A DNA stretch of 64,000 bases, from the NCBI GenBank assembly GCA_945867155.1, contig CAMBHL010000002.1:304565-368564 (forward strand), given 5' to 3'. Shown piece by piece: positions 52,201 through 60,237 of the stretch (positions are counted from its first letter, which is position 1; every line of letters begins with the position of its first letter). The notes under the pieces are model-generated. The model did not search any database. It was not told where the DNA came from and saw only the letters and a list, made by a program, of their open reading frames with translations. A program made the translations under genes and the position numbers. The stretch is from an uncultured Eubacteriaceae bacterium (GTDB lineage: Bacteria > Bacillota > Clostridia > Eubacteriales > Eubacteriaceae).

Positions 52201-53635
52201 GAAGGACGCCCGGCACTGGGTGACGACGCCCTACACGGACCGGGTTTTCGGGCCGAAGACCCGGATTCTCGAAATCAACGCGAAGACGGGGCTGTACCCG
52301 CTGTACGCGGCGGTGAGCCTGTATCACAAAGAGGCGAAGGGCATCGTGGACAGCCTCGGGGAAATCACCGAGCGCCAGGCGGAAAACATCTGGAAGCGGA
52401 TTTTAAAAAACAACATTTTTGTCATCGCGAAAACGCCTATGGCCGCCCACATCGCCGAGCGCACCCTCACCGGCTACCAGAAGACGATGCCGACGAATAT
52501 TCATTACGTTGAAAACATCGTCGAAGCCGCCCGGGAGGACGCGAAGGCGGCAGCAGAACAGATCAAGGAGGATTTTAACACCGTGAAATTTGATTGCGTC
52601 ATCGGAAATCCGCCGTATCAGGATGTAAGCAAAGGTGATAATGATACATTTACCCCTCCAATTTATAATAGTTTTATGGATTTATCGTATCAATTATCTG
52701 ATCTTGTAACACTTATTACGCCAGCACGTTTTTTGTTTAATGCAGGGAGTACGCCAAAAGATTGGAATAGAAAAATGCTGCACGATCCTCATTTTAAAAT
52801 TGTTTATTATGTAGGTAAAAGTGCTGAAGTATTTCCTTGTACTGATATTAAAGGCGGAGTTGTCATTACACTTAGAGATGCTAATAAAGATTTTGGGTCG
52901 ATATCTAAAAATTATGCACCGGCTGGAATTTTTGTGCCGTTTAAAGAATTACATAGTGTAATGCATAAGGTGTTTGACAAAAAAGAAGAAAGCTTTAGTA
53001 ATATTGTTTATCCGAGAACGATTTATAAATTCACAGAAAAACTTCATGAGGATTATCCGAACGCAAGAAAAAAATTGAGCAAAGGACATGCATATGATGT
53101 TTCTTCAAATATTTTTGATAGGTTACCAGAAGTTTTTTTTGAAGAAAAACCAGACGATAATAATCAATATATTCAAATAGTAGGCAGAAAAAAGGCAAAA
53201 CGAGTAACTAAATATATCCGTAAAGATTATGTTGAAGAAACTGAGAACTTAGGTGCTTACAAAGTTTTTGTACCCGCTGCCAACGGCAGCGGTGCTTTAG
53301 GTGAAACCGTAAGCACTCCGATGATCGGCGAGCCGATGATCGGTAGTACAGAAACTTTTATGAGCATAGGAAATTTTAGTACAAGAGAAGAAGCGGAAGC
53401 ATGTGATAAGTATATCAAAACAAAATTTGCTCGAGTATTATTGGGAGTATTAAAAATCACACAACACAATCCAGTCTCAACTTGGAAGTGTATTCCCATG
53501 CAGGACTTTACAGCAAATTCTGACATTGACTGGTCGAAACCGGTGGCGGAAATTGATCAGCAGCTGTACGCGAAGTACGGGCTGTCGGACGAAGAAACCG
53601 CCTTTATCGAAGAAAAAGTGCAGGCGATGGATTAA
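49208..53635 (+). CDS. Helicase-methyltransferase fusion of the restriction-modification type
   Basis: A 1475-residue protein. Residues about 1-110 resemble a DUF4145/HEPN-like domain (KKIGNLAAHEM). The SF2 helicase core follows: KMRFGKT near 317, DEAH at about 423, SGTP near 452, QAAFRAQTP near 675. A charged coiled coil is near 829-857. Then comes a gamma-type adenine methyltransferase: LTPWRVVNLQ, a divergent SAM motif ILEINAKTGLYPLY near 1019, and catalytic NPPY at about 1134. The specificity part and a conserved end (SKPVAEIDQQLYAKYGLSDE) complete it. I see no clear PD-(D/E)xK nuclease. Bases about 52610-53525 are far more AT-rich than the rest. A methylase gene follows after 2 bases. 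Confidence 0.85.
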   Translation: MEPTRNFEFLKNSADTAPFYSTARDIEALYTNGQYAPEAVTVRKIAENLAKTIAFRENLDLPERATFNDTLKAIRNLYILPPAMVEFLYQVKKIGNLAAHEMGDVFSKDNGLQLLRACFQLLAWYADHYCGAKVAMAQFGEPVRRTTYQTFDKKLIYIQTADGSPEDWPLYQNSRKIGDATLTDPETDARANSDDLRRAAKERIRQYMTTSGVPYKVEWAELAYSKATKHYFRDYDVRNVLYRSGIKRNEKLTGDEWLLTDLDTAKAAITAVKNGQSALNLTHPEMPEIHLRPEQQEAVAQTKQVFKKKDRMLWNAKMRFGKTLTALELVKEEQFSKVLIMTHRPVVSDSWFDDFGKMHMAEAGYAFGSKGRGEPIQSFVNCGTPFVYFASIQDLRGSAIFGGKAGDKNREFEQIPWDLIIIDEAHEGTQTELAQNVIDGIKGKDTKVLELSGTPFNLIDQYDSPEAVYTWDYVMEQQAKYDWDLKHPGQPNPYAGLPKVEMYVFDIGKDFKNKGYTDVLDKKSFNFREFFRVDDETGKLVHEKDVWQFLNNITDENSETHYPFSTETFRDRLRHTLWILPGVKEATALEALMKRHPVFGPHYHIVNVVKNDARDDVAEASEGDLAKVRAAIGDDPGKTRTVTLTVRKLTTGVNVPEWTGVVFLSNTSSAMQYLQAAFRAQTPFACESLGQKEICYIFDFAPDRALTVMAESTQLSTGLGKRIPAQKKRQMANLLNFLPIIGKTGNRMRPYSVDKLLTQVKRVYAEKAVRTGFDDDSIYSDELLMLKEGDLKDFNDLKAIVGTSKKEKAPVQIGINDIGLTNEEYDIAEDAKKKRKKDRTEEEEALLEKERELKAQRKTMISILRGISIRIPMLIYGMDIDLAEDVTIQAFPDLVDDVSWAEFMPKGVSKAMFKKFIKYYDGDVFIEAGRIIRRRVQALDHVKPVERAEQLAQIFATFRNPDKETVLTPWRVVNLQCGKTIGGLSFYDETYHHTTEGAKDARHWVTTPYTDRVFGPKTRILEINAKTGLYPLYAAVSLYHKEAKGIVDSLGEITERQAENIWKRILKNNIFVIAKTPMAAHIAERTLTGYQKTMPTNIHYVENIVEAAREDAKAAAEQIKEDFNTVKFDCVIGNPPYQDVSKGDNDTFTPPIYNSFMDLSYQLSDLVTLITPARFLFNAGSTPKDWNRKMLHDPHFKIVYYVGKSAEVFPCTDIKGGVVITLRDANKDFGSISKNYAPAGIFVPFKELHSVMHKVFDKKEESFSNIVYPRTIYKFTEKLHEDYPNARKKLSKGHAYDVSSNIFDRLPEVFFEEKPDDNNQYIQIVGRKKAKRVTKYIRKDYVEETENLGAYKVFVPAANGSGALGETVSTPMIGEPMIGSTETFMSIGNFSTREEAEACDKYIKTKFARVLLGVLKITQHNPVSTWKCIPMQDFTANSDIDWSKPVAEIDQQLYAKYGLSDEETAFIEEKVQAMD

Positions 53636-53637
53636 GA

Positions 53638-54353
53638 TGAAAAATGATCTCATTAAATCCGACGAAAGGGTGAAAGCCCTCGGCGAGGTCTTCACCCCGG
53701 AGCCTATTGTGAATTTCATGCTCGACCAGCCCGAAATTCAGGCGAAAATAGAAGATCTTTCGGCGACCTTTCTGGAACCCGCCGCCGGGGAAGGGGCCTT
53801 CCTCATCGAACTCCTGCGCCGGAAAATGGCCGCCGCCGCGAAGCAGAGCGGCAGCGCCGAAGCGTTAGAGGACAACAGCCTCATTGCCCTCTCGACCCTC
53901 TACGGCATCGAAATCATGGAAGACAACGTCGAAATGCTCGTCATGAATCTGTACTACACCTTCGCCGAAGCCTACCGGGAAGGCCTCAAACCCTACCATA
54001 AGCCATTAAACCCCAACGTCCTCAAAAGCGCCCGGACCATCATCCAGGCCAATATGCTCCAGGGCGACACCCTGAAAAAACAGGACGCGAACGGCCGGCC
54101 CCTGATCTTCAGCGAATGGCGGCTCATTCCGAAAAAAAATTCCGACGGCCGCCAGAAAGTCGCCCGGGAGGAATACACCTTTGAAGAAATTTTAGCGGGC
54201 AAAACCGAATCCGCCGGCAAACTCACCCCCGACGAAGGCGGCCGCCAGGTCGACATGTTCGCCATGCTCACCGGCGCTCCCGAACCCGAAGAAAAGCCCA
54301 AACGCTACGCGATCGTGCCCATCACCGACGTGTGGCAGAAAAAACTTGTATGA
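53638..54353 (+). CDS. Methylase subunit with SAM-binding motifs but no NPPY
   Basis: A 238-residue protein with motif X (GEVFTPEPIVNFM, 16-28), SAM motif I (FLEPAAGEGAFLIELL, 45-60) and LYGIEIMEDNVEML as motif II. The sequence continues with NMLQGDTL but has no NPPY catalytic motif before it ends. It therefore looks like half a gamma-type DNA adenine methyltransferase; NPPY is present in the protein encoded immediately upstream. The start ATG 53638 follows the upstream stop by two bases. The two products may form one enzyme, or this one may be a regulatory or truncated copy. Confidence 0.8.
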
Positions 54354-54357
54354 TTCC

Positions 54358-54384
54358 CGTTCCTGCAAAAGCAGGAGCGTTTTA
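54358..54384 (+). terminator. Terminator after the restriction-modification genes
   Basis: CGTTCCTGC and GCAGGAGCG pair across AAAA, followed by TTTT only; moderate strength. Confidence 0.65.
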
Positions 54385-54400
54385 CAGAAAGGAAATCAAC

Positions 54401-55390
54401 ATGAAAGCCTATGTGATTTATGAAGCCGGCGGGCCGGAGAAGCTAAAGCTCGAAGAGCGGCCGATCCCGGAAATCAAGCCGGGGTGGAGTCTGGTGAAGG
54501 TGACCGGCTTCGGCCTCAACCATTCTGAAATTTTCACCCGCCAGGGCCTGTCGCCCTCGGTGCATTTCCCCCGGGTCCTCGGCATCGAATGCACCGGGAC
54601 GGTCGCCGCGTCATCCGATCCGAAGCGCCTGCCCAAGGGTAGCCGCGTCCTGTCTTTCATGGGCGAAATGGGCCGGGCCTACGACGGCAGCTACGAAGAA
54701 TACGTGCTGCTGCCCAACGATCAGATTTATCCGGTGAAGACCCGGCTGTCCGACGCGGAACTCGCCGCCGTGCCGGAAACCTATTACACCGCCTGGGGTT
54801 CCCTTCAGAATTTGAAAATCAAGGCCGATGACCGGGTGCTCGTGCGCTCCGCCGCGTCCGGCGTGGGCATCGCCGCGGCCAAGCTGCTCCGGGGCGCCTA
54901 TCCGAAGCTGCGCCTTTCCGGCAGCACCCGGAATCTGAACCGCGCCGGGGTGCTGAAAGCCGCCGGTTACAACGCCGTGATTCTGGATCAGGACGGCCGG
55001 CTCCAGACGGATCAAACTTTCGACAAAGTGCTCGAGCTCATCGGGCCGGCGACCCTCAGGGATACCTTCGCCCACACCGCCGAAGGGGGCATCGTCTGCA
55101 GCACCGGGGAACTCGGCGGCGTCTGGAACATCGACCTGGAACCGATTCAGGACCTGCCCGCCAACGGGTATCTGACGAGTTTTTATTCCGGGAACGTAAG
55201 CGCCGAAAAGCTCGGCGCCATGCTGGCCTTTATCGAATCCCGGGGCATCGATGTCCGGCCGGACCGGGTTTTCGCCTTTGACGACCTGCCGGACGCCCAC
55301 CGCTGGCTCGAATCCAGCGCAGGGCACGGCAAGGCTGTGGTCCTCACGGCGCAAAAACCGCCCCTTGACGGAAGTCCGGATAAGGCCTAA
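54401..55390 (+). CDS. Quinone oxidoreductase-like MDR family protein
   Basis: A 329-residue zinc-less medium-chain dehydrogenase: EAGGPEKLKLEERPIPEIKP, FGLNHSEIFTRQGLSP, LGIECTGTV, and the NADPH loop VRSAASGVGIAAAKLL. The structural zinc cysteines are absent. It probably reduces an enone or quinone with NADPH. ATG 54401 follows AGAAAGGAA. It lies alone between the methylase gene and the thiC riboswitch. Confidence 0.85.
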   Translation: MKAYVIYEAGGPEKLKLEERPIPEIKPGWSLVKVTGFGLNHSEIFTRQGLSPSVHFPRVLGIECTGTVAASSDPKRLPKGSRVLSFMGEMGRAYDGSYEEYVLLPNDQIYPVKTRLSDAELAAVPETYYTAWGSLQNLKIKADDRVLVRSAASGVGIAAAKLLRGAYPKLRLSGSTRNLNRAGVLKAAGYNAVILDQDGRLQTDQTFDKVLELIGPATLRDTFAHTAEGGIVCSTGELGGVWNIDLEPIQDLPANGYLTSFYSGNVSAEKLGAMLAFIESRGIDVRPDRVFAFDDLPDAHRWLESSAGHGKAVVLTAQKPPLDGSPDKA

Positions 55391-55408
55391 AATAAAGGTG
55401 CAAGAAAA

Positions 55409-55490
55409 TAAGGGAGCTGCAATAGCGGCTGAGAGGAAGCGGAACGCTTCGACCTTTTGACCTGATTTGGGTAATGCCAACGGAGGGAAT
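55409..55490 (+). ncRNA. TPP riboswitch (THI element) upstream of thiC
   Basis: The conserved parts appear in order: GGGAGCT, GCGGCTGAGAGG, ACCTGATTTGGGTAATGCC and AACGGAGGGAA closing the first helix. The element binds thiamine diphosphate and represses thiamine synthesis genes. A terminator hairpin follows at once, so control is by transcription termination. Confidence 0.93.
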
Positions 55491-55506
55491 GTGAAACGAC
55501 AGGTAA

Positions 55507-55535
55507 AACGACACTCCGCGGAGTGTCGTTTTTTT
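55507..55535 (+). terminator. Riboswitch-controlled terminator before thiC
   Basis: AACGACACTC and GAGTGTCGTT form a perfect 10-bp stem with a CGCG loop, then a T-run. The gene start is 66 bases further on. Confidence 0.9.
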
Positions 55536-55600
55536 AATGAAACCGCTCCGAGAACCAGGCCGAGGCTGGAGCCTCAGCGCTTTGGAGAAAGGAGAATCGG

Positions 55601-56905
55601 ATGAGAAACTACACAACACAGATGGAAGCAGCGAGACGGGGCATCGTCACGCCGGAAATGGAAAAGGTGGCGGCCAAGGAAAGACGGACGCCGGAACAGA
55701 TTCGGGAATGGGTCGCCGCTGGGCAAGTGGTCATTCCCGCCAATGTGGCCCACCAATCTTTGGACCCCAACGGCATCGGCCGGATGCTCAAGACGAAGAT
55801 CAACGTCAATTTAGGGGTGAGCCGGGACTGCAAGGACTATGACGTCGAAATGCAGAAGGTTCACAACGCGGTGGATCTCGGGGCCGAAGCGATCATGGAC
55901 CTGTCGAGCCACGGCAACACTCAGCCCTTCCGCCGGAAACTCTGTCGGGAATGTCCGGCGATGGTCGGCACGGTGCCGGTCTACGACGCTGTCATTCATT
56001 ACCAGCGGGATCTGAATACCCTGACAGCGAGAGACTTTATCGACGTGGTGCGCCTCCACGCCGAAGACGGAGTGGATTTCGTCACCCTGCACTGCGGCCT
56101 CAACCGCAAGACCATCGACGAAATCAAAGCCGGCAAGCGGAAGATGAACCTCGTGAGCCGGGGCGGGAGCCTGATTTTCGCGTGGATGTCCATGACTGGG
56201 GAAGAAAACCCGTTCTATACTTATTACGATGAAATCCTCGACATCTGCCGAGAATACGATGTGACCATCAGCTTAGGGGACGCGTGCCGGCCCGGGTGCC
56301 TTGCCGACGCGAGCGACAGCTGCCAGATCGGCGAACTTCTCAGGCTCGGCGAACTGGTGCAGCGGGCTTGGGATCAAGATGTGCAGGTCATGGTCGAAGG
56401 GCCGGGCCACGTGCCCATGGATCAGATCGCGGCCAACATGAAGCTTCAGCAGACCGTGTGCAAAGGGGCTCCCTTCTACGTTCTTGGGCCTTTGGTCACA
56501 GATATCGCCCCAGGGTACGACCATATTACGGCGGCCATTGGCGGAGCCATTGCGGCCATGAGCGGTGCGGCCTTTCTGTGCTATGTGACGCCGGCGGAAC
56601 ACCTTGCCCTGCCGAACGTGGAAGACGTCCGGGAAGGGATCATCGCAAGCCGGATCGCGGCCCATGCCGCTGACATCGCCAAGGGTGTCCCAGGCGCTCG
56701 GGAACAGGACGATCGGATGGCTGAAGCTCGGCAGAAGCTGGACTGGGAAGCCCAATGGCAAGAAGCCCTCGACCCGGAAACGGCGAAGGCTGTTCGGGAA
56801 AGCCGCGCCCCGGAACAGGAAGAAACCTGCAGCATGTGCGGCAAATTCTGCGCTGTCCGGAGCATCAACAAGGCTTTGGCCGGGGAAATGATCGATATTT
56901 TATAA
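55601..56905 (+). CDS. thiC: Phosphomethylpyrimidine synthase
   Basis: A 434-residue radical SAM enzyme that turns aminoimidazole ribotide into hydroxymethylpyrimidine phosphate. The C-terminal CSMCGKFC (C-x2-C-x4-C) binds the [4Fe-4S] cluster. DLSSHGNT, HCGLNRKTI, SRGGSLIFAWM and EGPGHVPMDQI are family blocks. Length fits the short bacterial form lacking the N-terminal extension. AAAGGAG precedes ATG. It is controlled by the TPP riboswitch and no other thi gene is adjacent. Confidence 0.97.
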   Translation: MRNYTTQMEAARRGIVTPEMEKVAAKERRTPEQIREWVAAGQVVIPANVAHQSLDPNGIGRMLKTKINVNLGVSRDCKDYDVEMQKVHNAVDLGAEAIMDLSSHGNTQPFRRKLCRECPAMVGTVPVYDAVIHYQRDLNTLTARDFIDVVRLHAEDGVDFVTLHCGLNRKTIDEIKAGKRKMNLVSRGGSLIFAWMSMTGEENPFYTYYDEILDICREYDVTISLGDACRPGCLADASDSCQIGELLRLGELVQRAWDQDVQVMVEGPGHVPMDQIAANMKLQQTVCKGAPFYVLGPLVTDIAPGYDHITAAIGGAIAAMSGAAFLCYVTPAEHLALPNVEDVREGIIASRIAAHAADIAKGVPGAREQDDRMAEARQKLDWEAQWQEALDPETAKAVRESRAPEQEETCSMCGKFCAVRSINKALAGEMIDIL

Positions 56906-56910
56906 GCTGG

Positions 56911-56948
56911 AGCCGCCTCTGCAAAAAGGGGCGGTTTATTTTTTTTTC
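56911..56948 (+). terminator. Terminator after thiC
   Basis: CCGCCTCT pairs with AGGGGCGG, then TTTATTTTTTTT. Confidence 0.82.
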
Positions 56949-56969
56949 TAAAAAATTGTAATAAAGATA

Positions 56970-56998
56970 TTGACAATATAGGCATCGGCTGTTATAGT
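56970..56998 (+). promoter_or_regulatory. Promoter of the NAD(P)-binding protein gene
   Basis: TTGACA (56970-56975) and TATAGT (56993-56998) with a 17-base spacer. Confidence 0.8.
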
Positions 56999-57069
56999 AG
57001 AATCACAAGATGAAATAAAAAACATGACATCAAAAAACAATTCAAAACCATTCGATGGAGGATAAAATC

Positions 57070-57705
57070 ATGACAACAAAAATCGCAGTCATCGCAGCAA
57101 ACGGAAGAACCGCCGGCAAGGTCATCGAAGAAGCCGTGAACCGAGGCTTCGACGTCACCGGCTTTGGCCGCCATGACAACAACACCAAGGCCCAGCACTA
57201 CGTGAAGAAAGATCTCTTCGACATCACCGCAGACGATCTCAAGGGCTTTGACGCGGTGGTCGACGCCTTCGGCGCCTGGACCGAAGACACCCTGCCTCTG
57301 CACAGCACCTCTCTGAAACACCTGTGCGACGCCTTGAGCGGCACGGACATCCGACTGGTGATCGTCGGCGGCGCCGGCAGCTTATATGTGAACCCGGAAC
57401 ACACTGTTCAGGTCGTCGACACCCCGGATTTCCCGGACGCCTTTAAGCCCTTGGCCACGGCAATGGGCAAAGCTCTGGACGAACTGCGCGGCAGAAACGA
57501 CGTCAAATGGACGTACATCTCACCGGCATGGGATTTCCAGGCCGACGGCGAACGCACCGGGAAATACATCCTTGCCGGTGAAGAACTCACCCTCAATGAC
57601 AAGGGCGAAAGCATCATTTCCTACGCCGACTACGCCATCGCCTTGGTCGACGAAATCGAAAAAGGCGATCACGTTCAGGAACGGATTTCCGTCGTTAGAG
57701 CGTAA
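57070..57705 (+). CDS. NAD(P)-binding NmrA/SDR-like protein (YwnB-like)
   Basis: The 211-residue protein opens with a Rossmann loop VIAANGRTAGKVIEEAVNRG and has DAVVDAFGAW, RLVIVGGAGSLYV and KWTYISPAWDF, as in small atypical SDR proteins such as YwnB. It may be a redox sensor or reductase; the substrate is unknown. ATG 57070 lies after GGAGG; an earlier in-frame ATG overlaps that site. Confidence 0.82.
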   Translation: MTTKIAVIAANGRTAGKVIEEAVNRGFDVTGFGRHDNNTKAQHYVKKDLFDITADDLKGFDAVVDAFGAWTEDTLPLHSTSLKHLCDALSGTDIRLVIVGGAGSLYVNPEHTVQVVDTPDFPDAFKPLATAMGKALDELRGRNDVKWTYISPAWDFQADGERTGKYILAGEELTLNDKGESIISYADYAIALVDEIEKGDHVQERISVVRA

Positions 57706-57790
57706 AAACCGGCATTGTTCTGAAAGCGCACCAAAAGCCTTGACAGCCGTGGTAGAATAGAGAAAATCGATAGAAAGGAAGGCAGACATC

Positions 57791-58012
57791 ATGCTGACGC
57801 TGATCGGTCTCATTTTTGTCGCCGTGCTCTTGTTTAAAGGCACGATTTTCTTATTCCGCATCGCCGGACACATCCTTGGCGGCCTGTTTGGCCTCCTCAT
57901 CTGGCTGTTCGCGGCGGCGGTCGTCGTGAAAGTTTTAGGCTTTCTGCTGTTTCTGCCCATCGCGGCAGTGGGCGGCATTGCGGCTTTGGCCACAGGTGCC
58001 GGAAGATATTGA
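57791..58012 (+). CDS. Small hydrophobic membrane protein
   Basis: A 73-residue, almost wholly hydrophobic protein with two or three membrane helices. It starts MLTLIGLIFVAVLLFKGT and contains FRIAGHILGGLFGLLIW, matching the protein encoded at 46581-46796. AGAAAGGAAG precedes the start by about 10 bases. Function unknown; a terminator follows, so it is a single-gene unit or the end of a short one. Confidence 0.75.
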   Translation: MLTLIGLIFVAVLLFKGTIFLFRIAGHILGGLFGLLIWLFAAAVVVKVLGFLLFLPIAAVGGIAALATGAGRY

Positions 58013-58021
58013 TAAATTTTG

Positions 58022-58048
58022 AGAGCTGAGTCATCAGCTCTTTTTTTG
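58022..58048 (+). terminator. Terminator after the small membrane protein gene
   Basis: AGAGCTGA and TCAGCTCT form an 8-bp stem with a GTCA loop, followed by seven T. Confidence 0.9.
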
Positions 58049-58112
58049 TAAAATTGACTAATTGTAGTAAAATAGAAAGAGATAAAAAATTGATTTGAGA
58101 AGGAGGAAAGAG

Positions 58113-58520
58113 ATGTCAGAATTTTTAGACCGGGCGAAGGCCCTTCGGGAAGATCCCAATGTTCATTACAACTGTGCCCAGGGGGTGCTCATTCCCTTTG
58201 CAGAAAAGGCGGGGCTTGACGCCGGACAGGCTTTTAAGCTCGCGGCCCACTTCGGCAGCGGCATGCGCAGTGGCCTCACCTGTGGTGCCGTCACCGGCGG
58301 GCTCATGGCCCTCGGTATCAGCGGGGCAACAGATTCGGCCGATGCCCACGAATTTATGCGCCGGATGAAGGCGGGCCACGATGGCGTCATCGACTGCGCC
58401 CATCTTCTCGCCGCGAATGCCAAAACAGGCACGCCGAAGAAAGTTCACTGCGACGGGATGGTGTACGAAGCCGTGGTAGCAGTAGAAGCCATTTTGAAAA
58501 GCAAAGGCCTGATCAAATAA
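58113..58520 (+). CDS. C_GCAxxG_C_C family protein
   Basis: A 135-residue protein of the probable redox family named for its cysteine pattern: YNCAQGV near 23-29, SGLTCGAVTGGLMALG in the middle, and two late cysteines (IDCAHLL, KVHCDGMVYEAV). Members often sit near other redox genes, but biochemical function is not established. ATG 58113 follows AAGGAGG. Confidence 0.82.
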   Translation: MSEFLDRAKALREDPNVHYNCAQGVLIPFAEKAGLDAGQAFKLAAHFGSGMRSGLTCGAVTGGLMALGISGATDSADAHEFMRRMKAGHDGVIDCAHLLAANAKTGTPKKVHCDGMVYEAVVAVEAILKSKGLIK

Positions 58521-58550
58521 GCCTTAAAATCAGAAATATTGTAAAAAATG

Positions 58551-58590
58551 GACGCTTGTGATCTGAAAAAGATCATAAGCGTCTATTTTA
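58551..58590 (+). terminator. Terminator before the kinase gene
   Basis: GACGCTTGTGATC and GATCATAAGCGTC form a 13-bp stem with G-U pair, then TATTTTATT. The -35 box of the next promoter begins right behind it. Confidence 0.82.
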
Positions 58591-58620
58591 TTGACAAAAT
58601 AAAAAGCACCCGCGTATAAT
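58591..58620 (+). promoter_or_regulatory. Promoter of the kinase-aldolase genes
   Basis: TTGACA (58591-58596) and TATAAT (58615-58620) separated by 18 bases. Confidence 0.82.
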
Positions 58621-58668
58621 TAATAATGAAAACATTCACATCTTAGCATCAAAATCAGGGGGAAAATC

Positions 58669-60177
58669 ATGCAATATTTAATCGGAATTGATGCGGGGAC
58701 GTCCAACGTCAAGGCGGTGCTTTTTGACACCCTCGGCCGGGAAATCCGAACCGAAGCCATTGAAAACGAACCGATTTATGTCGGCGATGTGGGCGTGGAG
58801 CAGAACATGAGCCTGCTCTGGGACAAAATCGCGGTGTGTATCAAGCAGGTGGTCGAAGCCGGGCCGGCGTCCAAAGACGACATTGCCGGCATCGGTGTCA
58901 CCGGACAGGGGGAAGGGATCTGGCTCGTGGATGAAGCCGGCGAGCCGGTGCAGAACGCCATTCTGTGGTGCGACGGACGCGCTGTGGACGAAGTGGCGGC
59001 GATCACTGAAACCCGACCGGAAATTGGAGAACTGTTATTCAAAACGACGGGGTCGCCACCGCTCACAGGGACCCAGATGGTGCTCCTCAAGTGGATGGCG
59101 GACCACCGCAAAGACGTCCTGGACCGGGCGGCCCACATGCTGTTCTGCAAGGACTGGATTCGCTACAAAATGACGGGCATTTTCGCAGGCGATTTCAGCG
59201 ACGGTTCCACCTCGGCCATTCTTGACGCCCAGACGGGTCAGCCTGCCCGAAACGTGTTCAAGGCTTTGGGGCTTGAAGGCTACGCAGACCTCGTGCCGCC
59301 GGTGCAGGCGTCGGCCGATGTGGCCGGAACGCTCACGGACGAAGCCGCGGCAGCTCTGGGACTCAATCCGGGAACGCCGGTCATTGCCGGGGCCATCGAT
59401 GTGGCAGCGACTGCTGTGGGCATCGGGGCCATCGGCGTCAGTGACGTGTGCACGATTCTCGGCACCACCTGCGCGACAGAAACCTTCCGTCACAAGGCGG
59501 ACTGCAACTTCGGCGGGCCCCAGACCCGCTGGCTCAAGCACGCCGTAGGGGATTTGTTCATGAACCTCCAGGCTGCGATGAACGGCACCCCAAATCTGGA
59601 CTGGGCCCTGAATGAAGTGGCTTTGACCCAGGATTTCGACCAGATTGAAGCCATGATTCAGGATGTGCCAGTGGGCAGCGGCGGCGTGATCTACCATCCT
59701 TACATCAGCGCGGCCGGGGAACGGGCGCCCTTTTATGATCCCCACGCGAGAGCCAATTTTTTCGGCATCAGTGCGCAGACGACTCGGGCAGATCTGATCC
59801 ACGCCGTGTATGAGGGGATGACTTTGTCCATCAAGGACTGCCTGCGGGGGCTTGACGCCAACGCGAAGGTCTATCTCGCCGGGGGCGGGGCTAAAAGTGC
59901 AGCCTGGGCCCAGATGATCGCCGATGCCCTCGGGGTGCAGACGATCATTTCCGCGGGCAACGAATTCGGCGCCAAGGGCGCGGCGATGATGGCGGGGATC
60001 GCCAGTGGGGTTTATGCCCATTTTGAAGAGGCTAAGCGGGCGTGCTGCTTCGCCGAAAAAACCTATTTGCCCGACCCGAAGAAGACCGAACGCTATGAAA
60101 AGCTTTATGAAATCTACGTCGAAATTCGAAAAGCCATGACAGAGCCGTGGCAGAAACGGGCGGCTTTTTTGAAATAG
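58669..60177 (+). CDS. FGGY family carbohydrate kinase
   Basis: A 502-residue sugar kinase: N-terminal phosphate loop LIGIDAGTSNVKAVLFD, GIGVTGQGEGIWLVDE, sugar-contacting LWCDGRAVDE, catalytic acid region PVIAGAIDVAATAVGIG, and LAGGGAKSAAWAQMIAD for ATP. It phosphorylates a ketose or polyol, with nearest resemblance by eye to L-xylulose/erythritol/xylulose kinases. It is followed after 60 bases by a class II aldolase gene. The exact sugar is unknown. Confidence 0.87.
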   Translation: MQYLIGIDAGTSNVKAVLFDTLGREIRTEAIENEPIYVGDVGVEQNMSLLWDKIAVCIKQVVEAGPASKDDIAGIGVTGQGEGIWLVDEAGEPVQNAILWCDGRAVDEVAAITETRPEIGELLFKTTGSPPLTGTQMVLLKWMADHRKDVLDRAAHMLFCKDWIRYKMTGIFAGDFSDGSTSAILDAQTGQPARNVFKALGLEGYADLVPPVQASADVAGTLTDEAAAALGLNPGTPVIAGAIDVAATAVGIGAIGVSDVCTILGTTCATETFRHKADCNFGGPQTRWLKHAVGDLFMNLQAAMNGTPNLDWALNEVALTQDFDQIEAMIQDVPVGSGGVIYHPYISAAGERAPFYDPHARANFFGISAQTTRADLIHAVYEGMTLSIKDCLRGLDANAKVYLAGGGAKSAAWAQMIADALGVQTIISAGNEFGAKGAAMMAGIASGVYAHFEEAKRACCFAEKTYLPDPKKTERYEKLYEIYVEIRKAMTEPWQKRAAFLK

Positions 60178-60237
60178 CACGCTTTCTTTTCCCAGTTTCA
60201 TCGGGTATCATAAGAGAAAAAGACAAGAGGAGGGAAT

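Noticed and set aside
53275..53350. Repeat and hairpin within the large methyltransferase gene (CCGCTGCC/GGCAGCGG; ATGATCGG copies)
   Set aside because: They encode part of the conserved protein and the frame continues without disturbance; no sign of an inserted element or phase-variable tract.
45264..54353. tRNA-Lys as active integration site with attL/attR
   Set aside because: I could not find a second copy of the tRNA 3' end downstream, and there is no integrase, recombinase or transposase gene.
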